The notes under the pieces are model-generated. The model was not told where the DNA came from, did no database searches, and worked only from the letters and a program-made list of their open reading frames with translations. A program made the position numbers and the translations under genes. Of a stretch of 64,000 nucleotides of DNA, positions 49,609 to 58,698 are shown piece after piece. The DNA lies in NCBI GenBank assembly GCA_030949945.1, contig JAUZRZ010000062.1, positions 1 to 64,000 of the forward strand, read 5' to 3'. The stretch is from Sulfurimonas sp. (GTDB lineage Bacteria > Campylobacterota > Campylobacteria > Campylobacterales > Sulfurimonadaceae). How positions within the stretch are numbered: the stretch's first letter is position 1; each line of letters starts with the position of its first letter.

Positions 49609-50405
49609 CTGAATTTTCCTGAGTATATTTCGTCAAGTAGTATTCGTGCACTACTTGAATGTGACTGTTTGATATAGCTTTTTAGTGTAGAAATGGCTTT
49701 ATCTCTTTTTCCCATTTTAACAAGTGCTTTAGCAAATATTATCCAACTGGATTCTATCTCTTTATTTATTTTATTTGTAATAAGTGCATAGTTATATGCT
49801 TGTTGATAGTCTTTGAGTTCATAATATTTTTTAGCTACAAAAAGACTGAGTGCAGGATTGTTATTTTTTTTAAAACGAGCAATTATCTCATAAATATCAT
49901 TTTGTCTGTTTTGTCTTTTAATACTAATATGTTTTACATTCACTTCTTCTATATATTTTGGAGTGATTACTTGAGGGTGCTCGACTACTTCAACAATAGG
50001 TGCTTGTACTTTTTGTACATTTTGTTTAGTGCTAGACTCATTTTTATAATATGGCTGTATAGAGTTTTGCATTTTTCGCATAAAATCTAAAGATGGAGAT
50101 AAAACTACTTTTTTACTAGAAGGGGTATTGACTTGACTTTTATCTATTGTAGCTATAGGTTCAACTTCTATTATAGTTTTTGTAAGAATAGGAGGAGATA
50201 TTTTTTTGATTTTTGTTACTTCTTTAATAATAGGAAGAGTTTTTGGAACCTCTTTATTTTCTTGTGGTAGCACTTGTGAAGTACTTGAAAAAGAAAAAAA
50301 GATAAATATAATGATTATTATACTAATAAAGATACTTAGATGTGGAATATATGATTTAATTTTATATTTAAACCAGCGTTTTTCTAAATCGATTATATTA
50401 AGCAT
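49605..50405 (-). CDS. mshN: MshN-like TPR protein of the pilus assembly cluster
   Basis: 266 residues: a short cytoplasmic N terminus, one TM helix (about 22-42, LSIFISIIIIIFIFFSF), a proline- and lysine-rich periplasmic linker, then TPR motifs from about 170 (ALSLFVAKKYYELKDYQQAYNYALITNKINKE, SWIIFAKALVKMGKRDKAISTLKSYI). This is the MshN architecture and its position after mshM matches MSHA operons. It overlaps mshM by eight bases and the next gene by four. Confidence 0.75.
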   Translation of the reverse strand: MLNIIDLEKRWFKYKIKSYIPHLSIFISIIIIIFIFFSFSSTSQVLPQENKEVPKTLPIIKEVTKIKKISPPILTKTIIEVEPIATIDKSQVNTPSSKKVVLSPSLDFMRKMQNSIQPYYKNESSTKQNVQKVQAPIVEVVEHPQVITPKYIEEVNVKHISIKRQNRQNDIYEIIARFKKNNNPALSLFVAKKYYELKDYQQAYNYALITNKINKEIESSWIIFAKALVKMGKRDKAISTLKSYIKQSHSSSARILLDEIYSGKFR

Positions 50406-51207
50406 GAATTAAACCTGTATGAATTGCAGACATTTCAATTATTTTATTTGAAATTTGATTTGTTTTTATTGAAAAAAGTTGTTGATTAGATTCATAAGTT
50501 GCATATATGTCAAAGAGAGTGTAGAGTAATTTATTCGTATCTCTATAGTTTCCATTTGTAATGCTGTAAATTTTATTAACTGATTTATTTGTAAACATAT
50601 TAGCACTATCAAAACAGTTTGCTTTCATAAGTTTTTTTTGAATATAAATTTTTAGTTCACTACTAGATGCATTTTCAAGTTCTATAGTTTCCCATATTCT
50701 TGTTTGGAAATGCTCTTTTGCAATAATATCTTCTTTTTCCGTTTTATGAAGAGTAATAACAAATTTTACAGCTCGAGTATCCGATAAAAGACGAATCTTT
50801 TCCATTAATACCTCGGAGTACAGTTGTGCTTCATCTAAAAGTACTACAGGTATCTCATCTATCTCTTTTGATTCTACTATTTTCATAAATTGTGTGAAGT
50901 TTAATTCTCCACTATATTTTGTTCCAAATAAATCTTGTGCAAGTGTTTTATAAAATTCGCTTTCATCTAAAATTGGTGTTTGATAAAGATAAACTTTTTG
51001 AGATGAAGATAAGTCTTTATAAAGTTTATTTAAAAACATACTCTTACCTGTTCCTGGTCTTCCATACAAAAGTATCATTTTTAAAGGTTTTTTTATAGAA
51101 TCTTTAAGGGCTTGATATATGGTTGAGACACGATCAAGTTGAATATAGTCTTTAGCATTAACAATATCTAAGAAAACATTTTTAGAGTTGACAAAGATAC
51201 TATTCAT
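50398..51207 (-). CDS. mshM: AAA+ ATPase MshM/CtsP (ExeA-like)
   Basis: An intact 269-residue ATPase: Walker A LLYGRPGTGKSMFLNKLY (about 46-63), Walker B IPVVLLDEAQLYSE (about 120-133), sensor-like KFVITLHKTEK. The relatives MshM and ExeA help install the secretin, and Campylobacter CtsP is a nucleotide-binding protein required for natural transformation. No membrane segment is visible. It sits between the secretin gene (16 bases upstream) and mshN. Confidence 0.85.
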   Translation of the reverse strand: MNSIFVNSKNVFLDIVNAKDYIQLDRVSTIYQALKDSIKKPLKMILLYGRPGTGKSMFLNKLYKDLSSSQKVYLYQTPILDESEFYKTLAQDLFGTKYSGELNFTQFMKIVESKEIDEIPVVLLDEAQLYSEVLMEKIRLLSDTRAVKFVITLHKTEKEDIIAKEHFQTRIWETIELENASSSELKIYIQKKLMKANCFDSANMFTNKSVNKIYSITNGNYRDTNKLLYTLFDIYATYESNQQLFSIKTNQISNKIIEMSAIHTGLIHA

Positions 51208-51222
51208 ATAATGTACTTCCTT

Positions 51223-52890
51223 TTATTGTGCATCAGGATTTGTAAGCTTTGTAGGTACTTTTAAACCAACCTTTCCTGCATTCTCAACTGTTAGAGAATT
51301 TGTTTGTCCACTGTTTGAGAGTCTCTCTTTCATAAGCATATCATCAGTCATACCTTCATAGCCTAAATCTGCTAAAGATACAGTGTTATTAGATTTGTGG
51401 ATTATATGTGGTTCTATGATAATAACCAACTCTTCAACCTGTCTTAGCTTCTCTTCATATTTAAAAAGATAACTAAGTACTGGAATATCTCCTAGTAAAG
51501 GTACCTTATTCGTGTTAAGAGTATTCTTTGTAGTAATAAGACCACCAAGTATGATTCTATGTCCATCTTTAACCGTTACAACAGAAGAGAGTTGACGACG
51601 ATTTAAGTCAGGTGGCATAGTCCTGTTAGCATTATCTTGTTGTGCTATATCTATTGTAGTCTCTGAGAGAGATGGATTGATTTTGAGTGTAATGGTTTGA
51701 TCATCTGCAATTTCTGGTGTAATTGTTAGTAGTACCCCTGAGAATACCGATTGAACATTTTCATTTTGAGCTTGTGCTCCTGAAGTGCCACCAGCTAATG
51801 TTTGTGTACTTGTGATTTTATAAAAGTACTCTGTGCCTGCAGTAATAAGTGCTGGTTGATTGTTAAGTGTTAAAACCTTAGGATTTGAAATAGAATTCAC
51901 ATTTCCTTGTGTTTGAAGAAATTTAATAACTTCATTAAGTTTTGCCTGCCCCTTTATATTTACAATACTTGCAACTCTATCAATAGTGTTACCTGCTATT
52001 GCTGTAACTCCTGTTGCATCATAAGTGTCAACATTTTGACTACTAATATGATTTATAGATACATCAAAATTTTGCAGAGCATAAAGTTGTTGCCAGTCAA
52101 TACCTGTAGTTTTTCCTTCACTCATAGTAACAGAAAGCAGTTGAACATCTATTAGAACCTGAAGTTGTACTTTATCTTGGAGCTGTTTTAGATAGTTACT
52201 AAACCTTTTTAACTGTTTTGCCGTTGCTGTTACAGTGATAAGACCAGCATTTTTATTGATGATTGGTGCTGTAGCCTTATAAGAGTCATGAGGACGGTTT
52301 AAAATACTTTGAAATTCTAAGTCTAACTCTTCCCAAAATTTTACTTCATCAGTACTTTCTATTTTAATACCAGTTTGTGCACCAGCAGGAGTTGTACCAA
52401 GTTGACCGCCAGCTTGACCACCACCAGCTCTACTACCACCAGCTCTAGCACCACCAGCTTGACCACCAAGTCCACCTTGTGTTGCTGAGTTTGAACTAAG
52501 TGTCACATCTGTACTACCAGTACTTTTTCTTTGAGAAAGTATATAGTCAATCTCAAATACTTTAGTTGTTAAGTAAGAGATTTTAAGTAGATTGTTTTCT
52601 AATGAATATGAAAGATTATTTTCTGCAAGAATTATATCAAGAACTTCATCAATTGTTAAATTCTTTAGGTTTGTTTTATTTAACTGTGTATGTAAAAACT
52701 TTTCAGCATTTGGATCAGTTACTATGATACTAAAACCACACTCATCACTTAACTGTTCAATAAAGTCAATGATTTTAGTCTCTTTAACAGAGCTAATACT
52801 AAAGAGTTCGTATGAACAGTCTGCAATTGCACTTGTAGAAAGCAGAAGTGCTAAGAGTGTTGCTTGTATTGACATTTTTATATATTTCAT
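51223..52890 (-). CDS. mshL: Pilus secretin MshL/CtsD
   Basis: An intact 555-residue outer-membrane secretin. Signal peptide MKYIKMSIQATLLALLLSTSAIA, a secretin/TonB short N-terminal domain (residues 45-115), then a Gly/Ala-rich linker (about 135-175, GGARAGGSRAGGGQAGGQ), N-domain (SILNRPHDSYKATAPIINKNAGLITVTATAKQLKRF), and C-domain with VNSISNPKVLTLNNQPALI, LSSVVTVKDGHRIILGGLI, VPLLGDIPVLSYLF and VIIIEPHII. It forms the outer pore for the pilus or for DNA uptake. mshK lies nine bases upstream. Confidence 0.93.
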   Translation of the reverse strand: MKYIKMSIQATLLALLLSTSAIADCSYELFSISSVKETKIIDFIEQLSDECGFSIIVTDPNAEKFLHTQLNKTNLKNLTIDEVLDIILAENNLSYSLENNLLKISYLTTKVFEIDYILSQRKSTGSTDVTLSSNSATQGGLGGQAGGARAGGSRAGGGQAGGQLGTTPAGAQTGIKIESTDEVKFWEELDLEFQSILNRPHDSYKATAPIINKNAGLITVTATAKQLKRFSNYLKQLQDKVQLQVLIDVQLLSVTMSEGKTTGIDWQQLYALQNFDVSINHISSQNVDTYDATGVTAIAGNTIDRVASIVNIKGQAKLNEVIKFLQTQGNVNSISNPKVLTLNNQPALITAGTEYFYKITSTQTLAGGTSGAQAQNENVQSVFSGVLLTITPEIADDQTITLKINPSLSETTIDIAQQDNANRTMPPDLNRRQLSSVVTVKDGHRIILGGLITTKNTLNTNKVPLLGDIPVLSYLFKYEEKLRQVEELVIIIEPHIIHKSNNTVSLADLGYEGMTDDMLMKERLSNSGQTNSLTVENAGKVGLKVPTKLTNPDAQ

Positions 52891-52899
52891 TTTTCAATC

Positions 52900-53355
52900 C
52901 TACTTATTTAGAAATTTGAGTTTATTGCTATTACTCTTAGTTGAGAGTAGTAGTTGTTTTTTATGTTTACTTAAAAGTACAGACTTTGGACTTATTTCAA
53001 TTATTTTGTAGCCATTTACCATATCCCCTATTTTATACCATTCCCCACTAATCATAACTGAGTTATTCAAAATTGCACCAAGTGATAAAATTTTATTTAC
53101 AGTTTTTACCTTTTGTGCTTTTACTACCTTAGGACTTATGTCTTTTTTTGGCTGATTTTGTTTACTCGTCTTTAGTGGAGTTGTTCTGTTTTTTTCTAAA
53201 AAAACAAAAGGGTTTTTAAGTCTATAAATATCAGTTGATTTCATACCTACACGAGAAGGTTTTATTGCATTGACTTGTTGGTCAACCCAGTCGAGTTCAT
53301 TAGATAATAATATAGTACTAATCAGGATAGATAAAGTTAAAATATTTTTTTTCAT
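52900..53355 (-). CDS. mshK: MshK/CtsR-position periplasmic pilus protein
   Basis: 151 residues from ATG 53355 (AAA AAA AAT follow), overlapping the mshJ stop by one base (TAATG); the track's 53373 start adds six residues. Signal peptide MKKNILTLSILISTILLS, basic linker (PLKTSKQNQPKKDISPKVV), and a PilP-like C terminus: LGAILNNSVMISGEWYKIGDMVNGYKIIEISPKSVLLSKHKKQLLL. That type C-terminal beta domain binds the secretin N-domains. Positionally it is MshK in MSHA loci and CtsR next to ctsD in C. jejuni. Confidence 0.75.
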   Translation of the reverse strand: MKKNILTLSILISTILLSNELDWVDQQVNAIKPSRVGMKSTDIYRLKNPFVFLEKNRTTPLKTSKQNQPKKDISPKVVKAQKVKTVNKILSLGAILNNSVMISGEWYKIGDMVNGYKIIEISPKSVLLSKHKKQLLLSTKSNSNKLKFLNK

Positions 53356-54001
53356 TAGTATGTAATCCCCCAAACTGAAATATTTAAATCACTGTTTAGA
53401 CTATTTTGTGCCTTAATATTAAAATCATGTATATCGACAACAAGTTCACTCTTCTCGAGCGAGTTTATAAAAAGAAAAGTATTTTTATAGTTTGCTGTAG
53501 CACTAATACTAATATCCAATATATGCCCAAATGCACTGTTTGTTTGAGCATAAGTATTAGAAAAAGCTTTTATCTTCACATGATATTTTTGAGCATTTTT
53601 AGATATTGAGTCTAAATATTCACCCCATGTTCTTTCATCATAAATAAGTGATGATATCGTTTCTATTTTACTCTTTATGTAGGCATTATTGTCTTTGTGA
53701 GCTAGCATTTTTTTATTAGTTATTAGAATTTCTTTGTCGAGTTGAACTATTTTAGATTCTGGATTAGCTTGTAGATATAACCTGTCAGCATTAATTTTTC
53801 TATCTAAGTTCACTACATTTGACCTAACAGATTCAAAACTGTTAAATGAACTATCCCAAAAAAACATATATGCAAAAGCAAAAATACCTGCAACAATCAT
53901 CGTATAGATCATATAAGTATCTTTTTGTGTTTTTGTGCAAATATTTTATCTATATCATGTAGATAGTCTTCTATATTGAATTTTGGCAATATGTTTTTCA
54001 T
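53355..54001 (-). CDS. mshJ: MshJ/PilO-like assembly protein, one frameshift
   Basis: The track gives 53355-53912, but the real start is ATG 54001, overlapping the mshI stop (ATGA): MKNILPKFNIEDYLHDIDKIFAQKH, then after one missing A near 53935, DTYMIYTMIVAGIFAFAYMFFWDSS. One TM helix (about 34-52), a coiled-coil stretch (VVNLDRKINADRLYLQANPESKIVQLDKEILI), and a small C-terminal ferredoxin-like domain. This is the PilO/GspM layout. Corrected length is about 215 residues. Confidence 0.78.
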
Positions 54002-55533
54002 AATATATTCACCTTTAATTGAGAGAAATACAGTTTGTTTTCATCATCATAGTCTATACTCTCTAGCTCAAACTTAAATCTATTTTCATAAGTTTTTGTT
54101 AGATATTGGACTAGTTTAGTTATTTTTCTATCTCTAGACGAAACTAGATCAAGCTGAAATGTTTTAGTCGTATTTGTCTCACTGTATGAAAGAGATTCCA
54201 TTTTTACTCTAAACTTGTTCAAGTCTTTTGTCAGAGTAGCAAGTAGCTTTGCTTTCATAGGGTAGTTTACTTTAACATCGTGTATTTTTATAAGAGTATT
54301 TTTCTTTGTTATATATTCTTTTTTTTCTATTTCTAGCAGTGCAAGAGCTTTGGCCTTATCTGCTTCTTTATTCTTAATAGTAGATTGTCTAGTTATCTTA
54401 ATATTATGAATTTCTTTATACTCTTGTTTTAAGATGTCTTCTTGAAGAGTCTGTGCATATGTGAGAATCCAATATGTAATAGGGTATGCAAAGGCTAATG
54501 CAAGTGAGGCAGCTATTAATAAAATTAGTTTACCACTCTCTCTCTTTACAAATGCAGGAGGACGGTGATAGACAGTAAAGTTTGAGTCATATCTTTGATC
54601 CTCTCCTAACGTAGTATAAATATGCATTAGTGCATGAAGTTGATCAATATATATACCATTAGTTTCAAAACCATAATCAAAGTCAAATTCACTAGATTTA
54701 ATTTTGAGTTCGACTTCAAGCATTTCGTCAAGTTTTGTTACAGTCTCAAGTTGTGATCCAATATAAACATGATCAAAACTCTCTATATCAAAAGCACGTT
54801 TTGCATATGTTAAAATATCGTTAATATTTGCAAAGAGTTCTTTATAGAGCTTAATAAAGTACTCTTTAAAGTCACTATCTGTATCTTTTAAACTTTCATT
54901 TGTATAAAAATTTATAAAGCTAGAATACTCAATACGTTCACCATACAACTCACAAAAGCGTTCATGCATATCAATGAGGGAGTATTTAATTGATTTTGTA
55001 TAGATAAATTCTTTATCACCATAAATTGTGATAAATGCATCATTTTCTTGAAAATAAATGAAACAGTGTACTCCACCACTATCAATAATTTCTTTAGAAT
55101 AAAGAGACTTCAGTAAAAGTGGTGCTGGAATGATAACATCAAGATATTTTATTTTTTCTATAGTGTTAATAAAAGTTTGTGTTACTTCTAGTGGATCTAC
55201 TATAAAAACATGGAAGTGTCTATTGTCTTCATCAAGATTATTAAATGTTTCAATATATTGAATTTGATATTCAACAGCATTATCAAGTGCTAATTCATCA
55301 TATGCTTTGGAGTTAATAGCATCGAATAGATCTTCATCCGGAATATTCTTACTAATTTCAATTTGAGCATTAATAAACTCTTTTGTATTTAAGTAAGAAA
55401 TTGCAATTTGATCTTTTGAAAATTCTGGTGAATTTTCTACATTTAAAAAACTTGAAACACCATTGATGTATGTATCGTTATAGGGGTTAACTGATAATAC
55501 ACTGGAGAAAGAGTGTTGTGTTTGTGTGCTCAT
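53998..55533 (-). CDS. mshI: MshI: fused PilM-like and PilN-like assembly protein
   Basis: An intact 511-residue protein. Residues 1-300 look like a diverged ASKHA/PilM domain (VEYQIQYIETFN, FIVDPLEVTQTFINTIEKI, GGVHCFIYFQENDAFITIYG, DHVYIGSQLETVTKLDEML). A TM helix is at about 338-358 (LILLIAASLALAFAYPITYWIL), followed by a coiled coil and a PilN-type domain (MKAKLLATLTKDLNKFRVKMESLSY ... FQLDLVSSRDRKITKLVQYL). It is the first gene of the minus-strand pilus operon, 11 bases after the csd4-like stop. Confidence 0.82.
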   Translation of the reverse strand: MSTQTQHSFSSVLSVNPYNDTYINGVSSFLNVENSPEFSKDQIAISYLNTKEFINAQIEISKNIPDEDLFDAINSKAYDELALDNAVEYQIQYIETFNNLDEDNRHFHVFIVDPLEVTQTFINTIEKIKYLDVIIPAPLLLKSLYSKEIIDSGGVHCFIYFQENDAFITIYGDKEFIYTKSIKYSLIDMHERFCELYGERIEYSSFINFYTNESLKDTDSDFKEYFIKLYKELFANINDILTYAKRAFDIESFDHVYIGSQLETVTKLDEMLEVELKIKSSEFDFDYGFETNGIYIDQLHALMHIYTTLGEDQRYDSNFTVYHRPPAFVKRESGKLILLIAASLALAFAYPITYWILTYAQTLQEDILKQEYKEIHNIKITRQSTIKNKEADKAKALALLEIEKKEYITKKNTLIKIHDVKVNYPMKAKLLATLTKDLNKFRVKMESLSYSETNTTKTFQLDLVSSRDRKITKLVQYLTKTYENRFKFELESIDYDDENKLYFSQLKVNIL

Positions 55534-55544
55534 TAACTATTTTC

Positions 55545-56831
55545 CTATTTGAAATGAACCATTAACATGGAACAAAATTCTTCTTTTTTATAAAACTCAA
55601 CTCTATAAACTTTATGCTGCTTGTCAACTGAATAATTTTTATTCAAATCTCTCAAGGAGATAGTGACATTGCTTTCGTCAATATGACCTTTAGCTTGATA
55701 ACCAATAATGTTCACACGTTGTTTTTCATTTTTAATAACTTTAAAATCGGCAGTTACATAAAAATTTGAAGTATTTAAGAGGGAAACTTTCTTTCCGTCT
55801 ATTACAAAATCTAATTTATCTTGGCAATTTTCAGCTAAAGAAAAGTATTGTGGCTTTAACTGTGTCACTAACTTATTACCAATAAAGACCATATACCTGC
55901 CCTTTATTTTTTTAAGTTTTCCCAACGGATGTGAAAACTTAAATTCATTACTCTTTGATTTTATCGGAATATAGCTTAAAGATTTTTTTATATCAGTTAA
56001 ATTTAACAAAATATTACTATTTATACCTAAAGTACCGTAGTTTGTGAGTACTTTCGCCACTCCTTCTTCGCTTAACTCAAAGTTTCTTGTATATTTTATA
56101 CCCATTATTTTCATATACTCTTCAATAGCAAGAAGTTGATAGAAAACTTTTTGACTTAAATTAGAGAGGTTTTTACTTGTTTCAATAGCAAATGCAGGTT
56201 TTTGATTGGTAACACAAAAGTACGTGAGTGAAAGCTGCATGGCTTCATCATCATATTTGGTATTTGTATTTTTTACATCGAAACTATGATGGCGTTTGAG
56301 AAGTTTTTTATTCATATTAGTTTTGATTTTAATAGCAATATCATTTAAGTTTCCAAAAGGCTGCTCAATTTTTAAATCACATTGGTCTATAACACAAGTC
56401 TGTCCCCATGCATTAGGGTTAAAAATACTTCCTTGGTTCTTTTTTCTATAAAAACCATGTCCATCATGAAGGTTTAAAACTAAAGATACCTGTGGTGAAA
56501 GAATAGTCCTCTTTATCTCATCGATTATTTCTTTATCTTTATCTCCTGATTTAACAGAAGAAAACTTTCTATTCATATCCCCATGAATACCGCGTCTGTT
56601 TTTTATAATACTTTGAGAGTTTAAGTTTGGAACAATCCAAAGATTTTTTGATGTGATAGTATAGTTTGTTGCAAGTAGAGAAGCTGCGAAATAACCTCCT
56701 GGTTCATTTCCATGTATACCTGCAATGACTAATAGTGTAGTATTTGAATCACCACTTTCTTTTTTAATGAGTTGTATTTTAGCATCAAGTAGAGTACTTA
56801 AAAGTATAAAAAGTATAAAAAAATATTTCAT
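55545..56831 (-). CDS. csd4: M99-family D,L-carboxypeptidase, Csd4/Pgp1-like
   Basis: An intact 428-residue exported metallopeptidase. Signal peptide MKYFFILFILLSTLLDA; zinc-site motif GIHGNEPGGYFAA (about 38-50), NLHDGHGFYRKK with further ligand His (about 118-129), and the catalytic Glu in AFAIETSKN (about 213). The C-terminal half has two beta domains as in Csd4. These enzymes trim peptidoglycan tripeptides to dipeptides and set helical cell shape in Helicobacter and Campylobacter. The next gene starts on the base after its boundary and encodes the Csd6-like partner. Confidence 0.88.
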   Translation of the reverse strand: MKYFFILFILLSTLLDAKIQLIKKESGDSNTTLLVIAGIHGNEPGGYFAASLLATNYTITSKNLWIVPNLNSQSIIKNRRGIHGDMNRKFSSVKSGDKDKEIIDEIKRTILSPQVSLVLNLHDGHGFYRKKNQGSIFNPNAWGQTCVIDQCDLKIEQPFGNLNDIAIKIKTNMNKKLLKRHHSFDVKNTNTKYDDEAMQLSLTYFCVTNQKPAFAIETSKNLSNLSQKVFYQLLAIEEYMKIMGIKYTRNFELSEEGVAKVLTNYGTLGINSNILLNLTDIKKSLSYIPIKSKSNEFKFSHPLGKLKKIKGRYMVFIGNKLVTQLKPQYFSLAENCQDKLDFVIDGKKVSLLNTSNFYVTADFKVIKNEKQRVNIIGYQAKGHIDESNVTISLRDLNKNYSVDKQHKVYRVEFYKKEEFCSMLMVHFK

Positions 56832-57811
56832 CTATTTCTCTGTAATGATTTTTATTTTAGAATTGTGAAGTTTAAGTATAAGTACTTTTTCCCCTGTAAA
56901 TGAAAAGCTATTGGATTTATAAGTTTCAAAAAAAGTCACCTTATAAATATCATCAGTGCCAGGATATGGAATTACATTGATATCATTAAAGAGAATAGTT
57001 TTTGTTTCATTTTTTTTAAAAATTCTTGTTTTATATTTACTGAAATTATTTATATCCATCCCATCAAAACGTAAAAATTTTTCATCATAAAAGTTTAAAT
57101 AAGTGCTAATATCATTATATAGCCAAGCATATCGCCATGCATAAATTTGGGCAAGTACATTTGCAAGGGCTTCTTTAGAAACACTCTTTTGGCGTTTTTC
57201 TTCATTAATAATTAGGATAGTCTCTTTTATATCTATATGTCTGTCTAAACACTCGATACTAGGATTGTTGATAGCTATGCAACCTTTTGTGTAGCTGTCT
57301 CTATCTTGAGTTAAAGGAAGTCCATGAATCCAAATACCAGAACCATTTTTCGAAGGTATTTATCGTAAGAGTTTGGGTAAGATGTTACAAATGCCATAGG
57401 TCCGTAAAATGAGTCTACTTTAGAGAGCTTTTTGACAAGTTTATAAATACCAGTTGGTGTTTTTAAATCTCCTTCTCTTGCTTTATCACCTTTTATTTTA
57501 CCTGTAAATGCATTATAGTCTTTGATGATAGTGTAGGAGTTATTTGCATCTTTGGTATATAATGTAAGAGTAGAATTTGATTTATCACATGCTAAAATAT
57601 TTTTATATGATTCGATGTAGCCAAAATGTGTATCTATATCTTGAATATAATTATTCCAATATTTTTCATTTGCAAGGTCTAAATCCATCTGTTTTGCAAT
57701 GTTTTGGATGCCATTTTTTCTGTATTGAGTTAAGGCATTTGCATGAAGAGAATTATTGAGTAGTAGAAAAAAAAATGTTATACTCAATAACTGCATAGTT
57801 TTATTTTGCAT
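56832..57811 (-). CDS. csd6: YkuD-fold L,D-carboxypeptidase, Csd6/Pgp2-like, one frameshift
   Basis: ORFs 57311-57811 and 56832-57059 plus an intervening frame combine to about 326 residues. Signal peptide LLSITFFFLLLNNSLHA, a helical N-terminal region, then the YkuD domain: GDLKTPTGIYKLVKKL, GIWIHGLPL and, after the shift at the A run near 57350 (should be A6), YTKGCIAINN with catalytic Cys. The C-terminal part (RQKSVSKEALANVLAQIYAWRYAW ... VTFFETYKSN) fits an NTF2-like domain as in Csd6. Csd6/Pgp2 trims tetrapeptides to tripeptides, the substrate of Csd4/Pgp1. Confidence 0.85.
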
Positions 57812-58684
57812 TGTCGTAGCCTATCTCTTTTAAAAAGTTCACATCCTTTGTCCAGCCTTTTTTCACTACTACTTGTAGGTTTAAGTAGGCTTTTTTTGTG
57901 CTAAGTCTTTCTATCTTTTCTCTAGCAGCCTTACCAATACGTTTGATACAATCACCACCTTTACCAATGATTATTCCTTTTTGAGACTCTTTTTCAATGA
58001 TAATCATAGCCGTAATAACATCCACATGCTCTTCCTCGTCAATACTTTCAATGATTACATCAGACTCATAAGGAACTTCATCACTTACATTTTCAAATAT
58101 ACCTTCACGGATAAATCCTGAGTATATATCACGAACAAGCTCACTGGTTAAATCTTGGGGGTCAAAAAGAAAAGGGGACTCAGGTAAGTTTTTAGTTATG
58201 AGTTTGAGAAGGTCTTCGTGTCCTACTTTTTTAGGTATAGCTACAGGAACAAGTGCTTCAAAGTGGTCTGAAAATTGATTGTATGAGGCGATTGTTTTAA
58301 AAAGTTTTTCTTGTTTTACTTGATCTATTTTACTTATGACTATAATATGTTTAATCTTTTTTTGTTTAATTTTAGAAATTTTTGATAATGTTCTACACTA
58401 TCACTCACAGGTGCAAGATAGATAATGAGGTCACAATCACCCATCGCTTTGAGTGCTTCATCCATCATAAACTGGTTGAGTACTTTTTCGCGTTCATGAA
58501 GTCCTGGAGTATCTACAAAAATTATTTGTGTATCCTCAACCATAACTATTGCATTAGAACGTCGTCTTGTTGCATTTGCTTTTTGGCTAACCATAGCAAT
58601 TTTTTCACCTAAAAGTGAATTCATTAGAGTACTTTTTCCTGCGTTTGGACGCCCAATTAAAGAAACAAAACCAGCCTTTGTCAT
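57801..58684 (-). CDS. era: GTPase Era, frameshifted
   Basis: Era binds 16S rRNA and is needed for 30S maturation. GTPase domain: G1 [14 protein letters not shown] (about 10-23), G3 VDTPGLHER, and in the second frame G4-like [10 protein letters not shown]. The KH domain comes at the C terminus: [37 protein letters not shown]. The track breaks it into 58340-58684 and 57801-58025 with the middle ([38 protein letters not shown]) in a third frame. Corrected length is about 294 residues. Its stop overlaps the csd6 start by 11 bases. Confidence 0.93.
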
Positions 58685-58698
58685 ATAGTGCCTTTTAT

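Larger units (their letters stand above)
4630..58646. repeat. Dispersed polar octamer AAACGCAG (23 copies)
   Basis: Plus-strand copies start at 4630, 4772, 7985, 8030, 8372, 8534, 11993, 19063, 19780, 20667, 21080, 21966, 34019, 37608, 38179, 39139, 40281 and 46525. Minus-strand copies (CTGCGTTT) start at 6710, 15640, 16325, 39654 and 58639. At roughly one-third GC, fewer than one copy per strand is expected. Flanking bases vary, so the octamer itself is the unit. Copies lie in genes of both orientations. Confidence 0.7.
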
